From positions 42,817 to 106,816 of the forward strand of contig JAUYQR010000004.1 in the NCBI GenBank assembly GCA_030697175.1: a stretch of DNA of 64,000 nt, given 5' to 3'. The position numbers and the translations under genes are program-made. Numbering within the stretch: position 1 is the stretch's first letter; every line of letters begins with the position of its first letter. The stretch is from Paracoccaceae bacterium. GTDB lineage: Bacteria > Pseudomonadota > Alphaproteobacteria > Rhodobacterales > Rhodobacteraceae. The notes under the pieces are model-generated. The model had not been told where the DNA came from, did not search any database, and was given only the letters and a program-made list of their open reading frames with translations. Positions 8,186 through 19,984 of this stretch are shown piece after piece.

Positions 8186-9367
8186 TCAGGTCCAGCTTGG
8201 CTTCACCCAGCCCATCAGATGGGCCACGTTCTTGATCCCGATCTTGATGTGGGCAAGGGGCCGCGCCGCGACCAGCTTCTTGTTCATGTAGGCCTCGAAG
8301 GTCAGCTTCTGCACGTCGGTATCGTGACACAGGGACACGAACCGCTCCCGCCGCTCGTCGGACTTGTAGTAGGCGTCCTGCATCGACCGCAAGACCTTGA
8401 AGACGGTCTTGTTGTCCTTCATGAACAGCTTGCGCGCCAGTTTCAGGTCTTTCGCGCGGCCCGAAGCCAGACAGGCCTGCGCCGCCGTGGCCGCCACCCG
8501 ACCGCCGAGCATCGCGTAGTAGATCCCCTCACCGGAACTTGGCGCCACGACCCCCGCCGCATCCCCGGCCAGCACCACATCGCGCCCGTTGTCCCAGCGG
8601 TCCAAGGGCCGCAGCGGGATCGGCGCGCCTTCCTTGCGGATCGTCTCGCACCCGGTCAGGCCGGATGACGCGCGCAGATCGGCGGTGGCCTGCTTCAGGT
8701 TCACCCCGTCGACGCCGGTTCCCATCCCGACGCTCGCCTGATCGCCATGCGGGAACACCCAGCCGTAGAAATCGGGGCTGATCCGCCCGTCATAGACCAC
8801 GTCGCAGCGCTTCGGATCGTAGTCCTTGTTCGCCGCAGGGGCCTTGATGATCTCATGGTAGGCAATCACATAGGGGATCGTGTCGCCCCCCGGCACCTCG
8901 TCCCGCGCCACGTCAGACCGCGCGCCATCGGCACCGATCACCAGCTTTGCGCGGCTGCGCATCTCGTTGCCCGACACCTTCTCGCGCCAGACGACGTGCG
9001 TGCCATCCGCGTCACGCTCGATCCGCAGGTAAGTCCCGGTCAACCGATCCGCCCCCGCCTGAACCGCCCGCACCCGCAGGAATTCATCGAAATGCTCGCG
9101 GTCCACCATGCCCACATAGCCGTTCTCGATGTGGATATCGACCGACCGCCCGGTGGGCGAAATCATTCGCGCCGTTTCGATCTTGGCAACAATCTGCTCC
9201 GCCGGGATCTTGAAATCCGCAATCGCGCGCGGCGGGATCGCGCCACCGCAGGGCTTGATCCGCCCCGCCCGGTCCAGCATCGCCACGCGTTTTCCGGCCC
9301 GCGCCAGATCTTCTGCCGCCGTTGCCCCCGAAGGCCCGCCGCCCACCACGAACACGTCGTATGTCAT
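8186..9367 (-). CDS. bchP: Geranylgeranyl diphosphate/bacteriochlorophyll reductase
   Basis: BchP reduces the geranylgeranyl tail of bacteriochlorophyll (or geranylgeranyl diphosphate) to phytyl. The 393-aa flavoprotein starts with the FAD motif VVGGGPSGATAAEDLARAGK, continues with the family segment KPCGGAIPPRAI, and has the second FAD contact VLAGDAAGVVAPSSGEGIYYA. The start at 9367 (MTYDVFVVGG) places the dinucleotide-binding fold at the N-terminus; longer in-frame forms run into the upstream MFS gene. It lies 2 nt from the stop of that gene and forms one operon with it, bchG and idi. Confidence 0.95.
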   Translation of the reverse strand: MTYDVFVVGGGPSGATAAEDLARAGKRVAMLDRAGRIKPCGGAIPPRAIADFKIPAEQIVAKIETARMISPTGRSVDIHIENGYVGMVDREHFDEFLRVRAVQAGADRLTGTYLRIERDADGTHVVWREKVSGNEMRSRAKLVIGADGARSDVARDEVPGGDTIPYVIAYHEIIKAPAANKDYDPKRCDVVYDGRISPDFYGWVFPHGDQASVGMGTGVDGVNLKQATADLRASSGLTGCETIRKEGAPIPLRPLDRWDNGRDVVLAGDAAGVVAPSSGEGIYYAMLGGRVAATAAQACLASGRAKDLKLARKLFMKDNKTVFKVLRSMQDAYYKSDERRERFVSLCHDTDVQKLTFEAYMNKKLVAARPLAHIKIGIKNVAHLMGWVKPSWT

Positions 9368-9369
9368 TG

Positions 9370-10656
9370 TCACTCCCCCGGAACCAATTGCGCGGTGACG
9401 CGGCGCAAGGTGCCGCCGTCGATGATCCGCCAAGCCATCATCGCGGCCGCCAGAAACAGCGCCGCCTCGAACACGAAGACCAACCCGAACGCCACCGAAG
9501 CGTCCGCGCTGATGCGCAGCAGATCCACGAACGCAGCCCCGGCAAACCCGCCCAAGCCCTGCGCAATCGCCTGGCTTGCGCCCCAGACGCCCATTCGCGT
9601 GCCCTCACGCCCCGTGCGTCCCTCGCCTGCCAACTGCATCATCGCCCCGATCGAGGCGATGGCGAACATCCCGTTGAACACCCCCAGCACCGTCACCGCC
9701 GGCACCAGAAGCCCGATCCCCATCTGTCCCAAGGCCGCAATCGCCGCGAGGCAGGCCGCCGATCCCAGACAGCCCGCCGTGACCCACAGCTTCAGCGTCC
9801 CCAACCGGAACCCCGAAACCGCAATGCCAACGGCCAGCATGCCGACGAACATGCCGCCATGCTGCGCACCCGACAGGCTGGTCGATTGTCCCGGTGAAAA
9901 GCCGAACACCAACCCCGCATAAGGCTCCAGGATCAGTTCCTGCAGGAAGAACGCCGACATCGACAGAAAGATGAAGATCGTGAAGACCCGCGCCTTCCGT
10001 TCCGCCCAAACCTCGGCCAGACCCTGCCACAGCGGCGTTGCATCCGGCTGACGCTCCGCCATCACGCGCCGCTCGATCCCCCAGATCGCCAGCGCCGTCA
10101 CGATCACCGCGCCCACCGTCACCACCGTGACGATCCGCATCAGCCGCGCCGGGCTGTAGGGGTCCAGCATCGCGCCGATCACACCCGAGGTCACGGCAAT
10201 CCCGAAAATCATCATCAGCCAGGTGATCGTCGCCGCCGCCGCCCGCCTGCGCGGCTCGGTCGCCGTCGCCAAAAGCGCCAGCAGCGCCGTGCCACAGGCG
10301 CCGGCGCCGATCCCGATCAGCAGATACGCCACCACCGACAGCGCCAGCCCGACACCCTGCCCCGCAATCCCCAGCGCCACCGCGACCGAGGCCAGAAACG
10401 CGCCCAGCGACAGGATCGCCATGCCACCGATGATGAACCGTGTCCGGTTGCCCCTGGCATCCGACCAGAAACCCCAGCTTGGCCGGGTGATCTGCACGAA
10501 CGAATGCAGCGCCACCAGCGCCCCCGACAGCATCGCCGGCAGCGCCAGTTCCACCACCATCAGCCGGTTCAGCGTCGATGTGGTCAGCACCACCACCGCC
10601 CCGATGCACAGTTGCACCAGCCCGAGGCGCACGATCTGCAGCCAGCTCAGGTTCAT
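9370..10656 (-). CDS. PucC-family MFS protein (Orf428-type) of the bchG-bchP interval
   Basis: The 428-aa protein has about 12 membrane helices and belongs to the BCD/PucC-LhaA family of the major facilitator superfamily. It occupies the conserved place between bchG and bchP (Orf428 of Rhodobacter capsulatus, sometimes called bch2). Family members are thought to handle bacteriochlorophyll delivery or light-harvesting complex assembly, but this paralogue's role is not settled. The ATG at 10656 forms an ATGA overlap with the bchG stop. It is distinct from the second family member, lhaA, at 25178-26611. Confidence 0.88.
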   Translation of the reverse strand: MNLSWLQIVRLGLVQLCIGAVVVLTTSTLNRLMVVELALPAMLSGALVALHSFVQITRPSWGFWSDARGNRTRFIIGGMAILSLGAFLASVAVALGIAGQGVGLALSVVAYLLIGIGAGACGTALLALLATATEPRRRAAAATITWLMMIFGIAVTSGVIGAMLDPYSPARLMRIVTVVTVGAVIVTALAIWGIERRVMAERQPDATPLWQGLAEVWAERKARVFTIFIFLSMSAFFLQELILEPYAGLVFGFSPGQSTSLSGAQHGGMFVGMLAVGIAVSGFRLGTLKLWVTAGCLGSAACLAAIAALGQMGIGLLVPAVTVLGVFNGMFAIASIGAMMQLAGEGRTGREGTRMGVWGASQAIAQGLGGFAGAAFVDLLRISADASVAFGLVFVFEAALFLAAAMMAWRIIDGGTLRRVTAQLVPGE

Positions 10657-11552
10657 GCCAAGCCCCTCAGCGCAAAGGCGGAAACCATCATCCCGGTGAC
10701 GTAAAGCACCACGCCCGTGCCGTTGTACCACGGCGCCTTGCCCTTCGGGTCGCGGAACAGCACCCGCATCGCGGCAAACTGCACAAACAACAGCACCAAC
10801 ACCGCCAGCCCGTGCCACGGCTTGCCAAAGATCACCAGCAGCACCACGATCAGCGCCTGCGCCATCGACATCACCGTGCAGGCGATCTTGGCTGCGACCT
10901 CCGGCCCCAACACCACCGGCAAGGACCGCACGCCATGCTGTCGGTCGCCCTCCAGCGCCTTGAAATCATTCAGCGTCATGATCCCATGCGCGCCAAGCGC
11001 ATAAAGCAGCGCCACCACCACCACCTCGAACCGCGGCGGCCCCGACAACAGCACCGCCGCCCCGGTAAACCACGGCAGCCCCTCGTAACTCAGGCCCACC
11101 AGCCCCGGCCCCCACCAGCCCGACCGTTTCAGCCGCACCGGTTCCGCCGAATAGGCCCAGGCCGCGATCACGCCAACCACCGTCGCGCCAAAGCCCCACG
11201 GGCCCAGCAACCACCCCACCGCCAGCGACAGCGCCGTCATCGCCAGCGCGATATACAAGCCCCAGCGCCCCGGTATCCGCCCCGAGGGGATCGGCCGGTC
11301 CGGTTCGTTCACCGCATCGACATGCCGGTCGCACCAGTCGTTCGCCGCCTGTGACATGCCGCAGACGATCGGCCCGGCCAGCACCATGCCAAGGATGACC
11401 AGCGGCCATTGCCCCGAAAGCGGCACCCCGGCCGACACCGATCCGCACAGATAGGCCCAGATCGGCGGGAACCAGGTGATCGGCTTTATCAGCCGCAGCA
11501 TCGCGCGCGGTTCGGGGAACTGACGGGGGTGTAGGGTTTCACTGACAGCCAT
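10653..11552 (-). CDS. bchG: Bacteriochlorophyll synthase (geranylgeranyl transferase)
   Basis: BchG esterifies bacteriochlorophyllide a with the geranylgeranyl or phytyl chain. The 299-aa UbiA-family membrane prenyltransferase has the first aspartate-rich motif as NDWCDRHVDAVNEPDRPIPSG and the second as LNDFKALEGDRQHGVRSLPV. It begins a bchG-MFS-bchP-idi unit. A PpsR-type palindrome (11554-11571) lies directly upstream of the start codon, so bchG probably has its own oxygen-repressed promoter even though bchJ and bchE lie upstream in the same direction. Confidence 0.95.
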   Translation of the reverse strand: MAVSETLHPRQFPEPRAMLRLIKPITWFPPIWAYLCGSVSAGVPLSGQWPLVILGMVLAGPIVCGMSQAANDWCDRHVDAVNEPDRPIPSGRIPGRWGLYIALAMTALSLAVGWLLGPWGFGATVVGVIAAWAYSAEPVRLKRSGWWGPGLVGLSYEGLPWFTGAAVLLSGPPRFEVVVVALLYALGAHGIMTLNDFKALEGDRQHGVRSLPVVLGPEVAAKIACTVMSMAQALIVVLLVIFGKPWHGLAVLVLLFVQFAAMRVLFRDPKGKAPWYNGTGVVLYVTGMMVSAFALRGLA

Positions 11553-11553
11553 G

Positions 11554-11571
11554 TGTCAACTAAACATTACA
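11554..11571. promoter_or_regulatory. PpsR/CrtJ site upstream of bchG
   Basis: TGTCAACTAAACATTACA fits TGT-N12-ACA. It begins 2 nt upstream of the bchG start codon, in the 68-nt gap between bchJ and bchG. Its closeness to the ATG means either a short leader or a site that also blocks read-through from bchJ. Confidence 0.75.
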
Positions 11572-11620
11572 ACTTCGCGCCAATCAAGCGTCTCGACGTC
11601 GCAGCGCGCAGAATGTCGCC

Positions 11621-12208
11621 CTAAACGCCGGTCGGGCGGATGGTGAACCGGCAAGCCCGCCCGTCGCGCTTGTCCGCCACCATCGCCGAGGGCCAGACCA
11701 GCCGCCGGAACAGCCGCTCGAACACCGCCGCGTGCCAGACGCAGGCCCGACCCTCGCCGGGATCAAGCGGGTTCCCCTCGACCACAAACGTCAATGGTCG
11801 CCACCCCGCCACCGCAAACCGCCCCGACCCGACGAAGGTCCAGGCGTTGCGCGCAATCGCCGCCGTCAGCACCCGCGCGCCCAAGACCCCCGGCAAGGCC
11901 CGGATCGCCAGGTGCGCGGCCTGCGGGATGCGGTGCGCCAAAACGTAATCCGCCGTCGCTGTCCCCGCCAAGCGCAGCAACCCCTCGGCCCGCTCCGGCA
12001 GCACCACATGAACCGCCAGATGCACCGACCGACACTCCGCCTCCGGCCACATGCCCGCAGCGTCGGGCGGCACCGCGACCCCGGCCACTGCCATCACCCG
12101 GTCCCGCACCGCGCGCCCCTCGCACTGGTCCAGCACCCGGATCAGTTGCAGGATCGCGTTCGGCCCGATCCGCCCGGTCGTCGCGACAGGAAAACCGCCG
12201 CCGTCCAT
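11621..12208 (-). CDS. bchJ: BchJ, V4R-domain protein of bacteriochlorophyll synthesis
   Basis: The 195-aa protein belongs to the BchJ family with a 4-vinyl-reductase (V4R) small-molecule-binding domain in its C-terminal two thirds. It was first annotated as divinyl 4-vinyl reductase. Later work assigned that reaction to BciA/BciB and left BchJ with a possible substrate-delivery role, so I keep the product name cautious. Its stop codon is at 11621 and its ATG at 12208 lies 3 nt from the bchE stop, so the two genes are cotranscribed. Confidence 0.88.
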   Translation of the reverse strand: MDGGGFPVATTGRIGPNAILQLIRVLDQCEGRAVRDRVMAVAGVAVPPDAAGMWPEAECRSVHLAVHVVLPERAEGLLRLAGTATADYVLAHRIPQAAHLAIRALPGVLGARVLTAAIARNAWTFVGSGRFAVAGWRPLTFVVEGNPLDPGEGRACVWHAAVFERLFRRLVWPSAMVADKRDGRACRFTIRPTGV

Positions 12209-12211
12209 GCC

Positions 12212-13882
12212 CTACTCCGCCGGTTCCTGCATCTGCTCGCGCCCGCCACCGCAGGCCATCACCTCGGCCCCGTTCGGCATCCGGAACTCCGCCTTGCGCT
12301 CCACCGCGCGGTCCTGCATCTGCGCTTTCACCGCCGCCCGCCGCTCTGCCGCCTTCGCCGCCCTGTCGGCGCTGGCCTCCCAGTCGGCCACCTGCGCCTC
12401 GGCAATGGTCCGCGTCTCGTCGAAATGGAAATCGACCGAGTTCTTGGTCTGCGGCCCCCAGTATCCGGCCTTGCCCAGATCATAGAACGTCCGCCCCACG
12501 CCGGCCTTCAGGAACGCCTTCAGGCAGCCCAAGAGATACCGCCGCCGGAACCCCGTCCCGCGCCACGGATAGTGGAACAAGGCCTTGCGCATGTAGAAGC
12601 GGCGGTAGTTCTTCATCACCCCGTCCAGCAACTCGCCCCGGGTCAACGCGGCTGGCTTCATGATCGGCGTGACGAAGTTGTATTTCGAGAAATCAAAGAC
12701 TTCGACCTGATCCTTGATCTCCTGAAACAGCGGCGTGAATGGCCACGGGGTATACATCGCCCAGTTCGCCAGATCCGGCTGCCAATCCCACGCCATCTGA
12801 AATGTCTCTTCCAGCGTCTCTTTCGTCTCGTTGTCCAGGCCGACGATGAACTGCGCCTCGACAAAGATATCCGCCTCGCGCAGCAGCCGCACCGCCTCCT
12901 TGTTCTCGGCGACGGTGGTTTCCTTGTTGAACATGTCCAGCTTCAACTGCGCCGCCGCCTCGGTGCCAAGGGACACATGCACCAACCCGGCCTTGCGGTA
13001 GAACTTCAGCAAATCGCGATCTCGGTAGATGTCCGTGACGCGGGTGTTGATGCCCCACTTGATGCGGTCCGGCAGGCCCCGGTCGATCAACTCCTGACAG
13101 AACTCGACAAACTTCTTCTTGTTGATCGTCGGCTCCTCGTCCGCCAGGATGAAGAACCCCACCCCGTGGTCGTTGACCAGCCGCTCGATCTCGTCGACCA
13201 CCTTCTTCGGGTCGCGCACCCGGTAATCGCGCCAGAATTTCCACTGGCTGCAGAACGAACAGGTGAACGGGCAGCCCCGCGCCATGTTCGGGATCGCCAC
13301 CTTCACGCCCAGGGGCACATAGATATACTTGTCCCACTCCAGCAGCGACCAGTCCGGGTCGATGCCATCCAGGTTCTTCACCGTCGACGCAGCCTGCGTC
13401 GCCACGATCTCCTCGCCGTCCCTGAACGCCAGGCCCTTGATCCGCCGCCGGTCCGCAGGCCAGCGCCCATCCCGCACCGCCTGCATCAGCGCGACCACGA
13501 TCTCCTCGCCCTCGCCGCGCACGATCACGTCGATCCACGGCGCCTCGGTCAGCACCTGGCGGAACATGAACGTCGCGTGGATGCCGCCCAGCACCCGCAG
13601 CGCATCCGGCACCACCTCGGCGGCGATCTTCATCACCGCCTCGGCCTCATAGATCGCCGGCGTGATCGCGGTGGTGCCCACCACATCCGGCGCCAGCGCC
13701 TTCAGCCGCGCGCGCAAATCGTCATGCCCGATGTGGTTGGTCATTGCGTCGATGAAGTGGATGTCGTCGAACCCCGCCGCCTTCAGCGACCCCGCCAGAT
13801 AGGCAACCCAGGCCGGCGGCCAGTTCCCGGCAATCTCTGCGCCGCCGGAATGGTAGTTCGGATGGATAAAGACGATGCGCAT
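12212..13882 (-). CDS. bchE: Anaerobic Mg-protoporphyrin IX monomethyl ester cyclase
   Basis: BchE is the oxygen-independent enzyme that forms ring E, using cobalamin and radical SAM chemistry. The 556-aa protein has an N-terminal B12-binding-like domain ([14 protein letters not shown] start, GGIHATF near 100) and the radical-SAM cluster motif CxxxCxxC at Cys204, Cys208 and Cys211. The ATG at 13882 is preferred; an in-frame upstream start at 13927 would extend through the promoter motifs. The short upstream region holds a PpsR site and an FnrL-type box, consistent with anaerobic induction. The window also encodes the aerobic cyclase AcsF. Confidence 0.96.
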   Translation of the reverse strand: MRIVFIHPNYHSGGAEIAGNWPPAWVAYLAGSLKAAGFDDIHFIDAMTNHIGHDDLRARLKALAPDVVGTTAITPAIYEAEAVMKIAAEVVPDALRVLGGIHATFMFRQVLTEAPWIDVIVRGEGEEIVVALMQAVRDGRWPADRRRIKGLAFRDGEEIVATQAASTVKNLDGIDPDWSLLEWDKYIYVPLGVKVAIPNMARGCPFTCSFCSQWKFWRDYRVRDPKKVVDEIERLVNDHGVGFFILADEEPTINKKKFVEFCQELIDRGLPDRIKWGINTRVTDIYRDRDLLKFYRKAGLVHVSLGTEAAAQLKLDMFNKETTVAENKEAVRLLREADIFVEAQFIVGLDNETKETLEETFQMAWDWQPDLANWAMYTPWPFTPLFQEIKDQVEVFDFSKYNFVTPIMKPAALTRGELLDGVMKNYRRFYMRKALFHYPWRGTGFRRRYLLGCLKAFLKAGVGRTFYDLGKAGYWGPQTKNSVDFHFDETRTIAEAQVADWEASADRAAKAAERRAAVKAQMQDRAVERKAEFRMPNGAEVMACGGGREQMQEPAE

Positions 13883-13896
13883 GCCTGCCCCCTGCC

Positions 13897-13914
13897 TGTC
13901 AGGGCAGGTTGACA
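13897..13914. promoter_or_regulatory. PpsR/CrtJ site upstream of bchE
   Basis: TGT (13897-13899), N12, ACA (13912-13914) fits the operator. It begins 15 nt upstream of the bchE ATG. It overlaps a second inverted repeat, GTTGACA-N7-TGTCAAC (13908-13928), whose bchE-strand half supplies a perfect TTGACA -35 hexamer (13927-13922). Confidence 0.7.
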
Positions 13915-13933
13915 CATCGTCTGTCAACTTTAC

Positions 13934-13947
13934 TTGATCTGCGTCAA
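13934..13947. promoter_or_regulatory. FnrL/FNR-type box upstream of bchE
   Basis: TTGATCTGCGTCAA differs from the FNR consensus TTGAT-N4-ATCAA by one base. It is centred about 58 nt upstream of the bchE start and overlaps the ppsR stop codon (13944-13946). FnrL activation of bchE is known in Rhodobacter sphaeroides, which supports the call. Confidence 0.7.
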
Positions 13948-15368
13948 ACGGCCTGGTCGCCGTCCTTGTTCAGAAGCCCATACTTGCGCAGCTTCACATA
14001 CAAGGATTGCCGCGACAGGCTCAGCATTTCTGCCGCAGCAACGCGGTTGTTGCGCGTCAGCTCCAGCGCCGTCTCGATGCACATCTTCTCGATCACATCG
14101 GTTGTCTCGGCCACGATGTCCTTCAACGTCGACGACCCGACCAGTTCCATCATCGACCGGGTGCCCTCATCGGTGACCCCCGCGCCAGACCGGCGCAGCG
14201 ATTCCGCCCGGCTGGCATCCCGCACCACCAGCACCAGCACCGGGTTCGGCCGATCGTTCAACCACGAGGCCGAGATTTCGACCGCGATCTGGCCGGAATA
14301 ATCCGTCGTCAGCCGTGTCGCATACATCCGCAGTTGCCCGGTGCGCTTGACGTTGTCCAGGAGCACCCGCAGGTCCACCGCTCCGCGCGCCAGATAATCG
14401 GCGATCGACCGGCCCCGCACCGCCGCCATGCTGGCCGCATCGGTCAGGTTCAGGAACGCCTCGTTCGCCGCCCGGATCACCCCCTCGGCGTCGGCGAACA
14501 CGATGCCATCGACACCCTCATGGTAAAGCCGCGCCAGGTTTTCGGCCAGATCATCGGTCTGCGCCGCCTGCTTTTCCGCCGGGTCGATCTGGCACAGCAC
14601 GATCCGCTCGCCCGCCGCGCGAAACAGGGTCGATGTGACCAGCACCCGCCGCTGCGACCGCCGCGCGGTCAGTTCCATCGGTGCCGCCGTCTCCGACCCC
14701 GCATTGTTCGCCAGCATCTCCAGAAACTCGCCGCGCCTGCGCCCGTCGAACTCCTGCGCCACGGCAGACCCGACCAGATCGACCCGGCTGCCGCCAAGAA
14801 TGACCGCCGCCGCCGGGTTCAGGTCGGTGATCCGCCCGCTTGACATCGACACCATCAGAACGGGATCGCGCGACACCTCCAGCAGCACGCGGTAGCGCGT
14901 ATCCGCCTCGCGCTGCGCCTCGTAATCCCGCTCCAGCGCCAATTGCGCCGCCACAAGCTGCTGCTGCACCTCGGCGATCGGGCGCAAATCGCGGCCCAGC
15001 ATCAGAAGCGAGCCATCCTTGCTGATCTGATGGATCGAATAGCGCACCGGAAAATCCCACGCCTCGGCGCTGACGTGGTTCAGCTCCACCGCCATCGGAC
15101 CATGCGTCTTGCTGCCAAGATCAGCCAACCGCAGGTCGAACTTGCGCTGGCTTTCCTCGGTCAGCAGGTCATTCAGCCGCGCCCCCTCCCAATCGGCCAA
15201 TTGGCCGAACGAGCGGTGATGCGGGTTCACCAGAACCGTCACCACGCGGCGCGTGGGGGCCACCAAAAGGGCAATATCCGACGCCGTCGCCAGAATCTCG
15301 GTCACGAGATCCGGCGACATCATGGGCAGCTTGCCCGAACTCAGCAGATGCCGACCGTCCGTTGTCAC
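13944..15368 (-). CDS. ppsR: Redox/light-responsive repressor PpsR (CrtJ)
   Basis: PpsR represses bacteriochlorophyll, carotenoid and light-harvesting genes under oxygen by binding TGT-N12-ACA pairs. The 474-aa protein has tandem PAS regions (about 20-130, 155-265 and 280-385), an amphipathic linker between the first two, and a Fis-type helix-turn-helix near residues 442-462. Cys259 and Cys430 sit where the redox-active cysteines of CrtJ/PpsR lie, Cys430 just before the DNA-binding helix. It is transcribed toward bchE, and its stop codon is embedded in the bchE FnrL box. At least seven matching operators occur in this window. Confidence 0.96.
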   Translation of the reverse strand: MTTDGRHLLSSGKLPMMSPDLVTEILATASDIALLVAPTRRVVTVLVNPHHRSFGQLADWEGARLNDLLTEESQRKFDLRLADLGSKTHGPMAVELNHVSAEAWDFPVRYSIHQISKDGSLLMLGRDLRPIAEVQQQLVAAQLALERDYEAQREADTRYRVLLEVSRDPVLMVSMSSGRITDLNPAAAVILGGSRVDLVGSAVAQEFDGRRRGEFLEMLANNAGSETAAPMELTARRSQRRVLVTSTLFRAAGERIVLCQIDPAEKQAAQTDDLAENLARLYHEGVDGIVFADAEGVIRAANEAFLNLTDAASMAAVRGRSIADYLARGAVDLRVLLDNVKRTGQLRMYATRLTTDYSGQIAVEISASWLNDRPNPVLVLVVRDASRAESLRRSGAGVTDEGTRSMMELVGSSTLKDIVAETTDVIEKMCIETALELTRNNRVAAAEMLSLSRQSLYVKLRKYGLLNKDGDQAV

Positions 15369-15417
15369 TTAGTACCGACCTGTTCCTACTGTCCGCAGGG
15401 TCCGAGACCCCGACGTT

Positions 15418-16227
15418 TCATCCATGTTCAAGTTCCAGCGCCCGTGGCGCGGACGAAAGACCAAAGGTGGCCAGGGCCACCGTCAGGTCATTCGTGGCGA
15501 TATCGGCCCCGGTGGGCGGCAAGGCACCGGCGGCGGTGTCATTGTACCACAAGACCGCCCCGCCAAGCGCCACCGGAAGCGTGCCGCCCGATCCTTGTTT
15601 CCCCGACCCTTGCTTCAGCGTTGTCACCAGCTTGCGGCAAAGGTCAAGATTTTCCCGGCACGCCACTGAAATGATCGCACCGTCAAAACTCTGGTGCTGC
15701 ATCACCAGACGCAAGTCCTCGATGCTCGGGCCGATCTTCAGGCAGACCGACAGCCCGCGCCTGCGCAACTGGCCAAGCACGGTCATCGGACCCAGCGTAT
15801 GCGTCTCGTTCTGCGGCACGATCAACAGGATCGCCCCGACCGTTGCCGCACCGTCGCCCTGCCCGGCCCAGCCAGCGCTGATCTCGCGCAGGAAGGCCTG
15901 CATCCGCGCCACCGCGATCGACAGCGCGGCAAACGAGATGCGGTCCGTCTCCCAGTCCACACCCAGGGTCCGCGCGATCTGCGGCAGATAGTAATCAACC
16001 AGATCGGCGTCCGTGACCCGGTGCCGGCGCAAATCGCCATGAACCGTCGAAAGCGCACCGGTGCCGGGGTCCAGGAATGCTTGCGTCAACCGCTCCAGCA
16101 CCGTCACGCTAAGCGCCGCGCTAGGCTTGCCGTCGCGCGCCACCAGGCGCGCAAGCGCCTCGGCCGCCAAAAGCGATACGCTGCTGCCGTCACGCTGTCT
16201 GGGCTCGTCATGCTGACTGTCCCGCAT
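15418..16227 (-). CDS. ppaA: PpaA/AerR, cobalamin-binding antirepressor of PpsR
   Basis: PpaA (AerR in R. capsulatus) binds cobalamin in a light-dependent way and counteracts PpsR/CrtJ. The 269-aa protein has the B12-binding SCHIC-type fold, including ETHTLG with His143 at the position expected for the cobalt ligand. I chose the ATG at 16227 because GGAGAGG lies about 6 nt upstream; in-frame starts further up lack a good SD. A 15-nt tandem duplication (about 15588-15617) encodes two KQGSG units in a loop near residue 206. The gene diverges from bchF and precedes ppsR by 49 nt. Confidence 0.9.
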   Translation of the reverse strand: MRDSQHDEPRQRDGSSVSLLAAEALARLVARDGKPSAALSVTVLERLTQAFLDPGTGALSTVHGDLRRHRVTDADLVDYYLPQIARTLGVDWETDRISFAALSIAVARMQAFLREISAGWAGQGDGAATVGAILLIVPQNETHTLGPMTVLGQLRRRGLSVCLKIGPSIEDLRLVMQHQSFDGAIISVACRENLDLCRKLVTTLKQGSGKQGSGGTLPVALGGAVLWYNDTAAGALPPTGADIATNDLTVALATFGLSSAPRALELEHG

Positions 16228-16352
16228 CTCGCCTCTCCGACCCATCACTCGTGACAGAGCCGGGCAAGCAATACCGGCACCACCAGCGCCCGCACCCATC
16301 GGTCAAAGATACCCGCGCTTGTTTGCGTCAGTTTCCCGCAATGGCGAAGCAA

Positions 16353-16370
16353 TGTCAAAGAAAATTGACA
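16353..16370. promoter_or_regulatory. PpsR/CrtJ site, ppaA-proximal
   Basis: TGTCAAAGAAAATTGACA is a TGT-N12-ACA palindrome with extended symmetry (TGTCAA...TTGACA). It lies 126 nt upstream of the ppaA start in the 342-nt ppaA-bchF divergent region. The outer hexamers double as possible -35 boxes on both strands. Confidence 0.75.
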
Positions 16371-16490
16371 GCTTCAATGCTGCATCGGCAGCGTCCCGCA
16401 AATCGTCCAGTTATTCCAAACATTTTAGCCTGATATCACGGCCTTCGCCTTGAATTTGATCTCTGCTGTCCAAAAAGCTGCACGCCAAGT

Positions 16491-16508
16491 TGTAAGTTTT
16501 AGTTGACA
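16491..16508 (+). promoter_or_regulatory. PpsR/CrtJ site overlapping the bchF promoter
   Basis: TGTAAGTTTTAGTTGACA fits TGT-N12-ACA. Its right end is a perfect -35 TTGACA (16503-16508), followed after 16 nt by TACCCT (16525-16530) as a possible -10. The bchF ATG is at 16570. The rest of the 16228-16569 gap shows only the ppaA-proximal PpsR site and no further gene. Confidence 0.75.
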
Positions 16509-16569
16509 CTTGCCGCTCACTGGCTACCCTGAACCGGCATAGCAGTCCCAAGGAAGGGCCTCCGACCGA

Positions 16570-19973
<3,404 letters not shown>

Positions 19974-19984
<11 letters not shown>

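Noticed and set aside
16453..16485. A further PpsR site around TGTCCAAAAAGCTGCACG
   Set aside because: The right half reads ACG instead of ACA, so it does not meet the TGT-N12-ACA rule.
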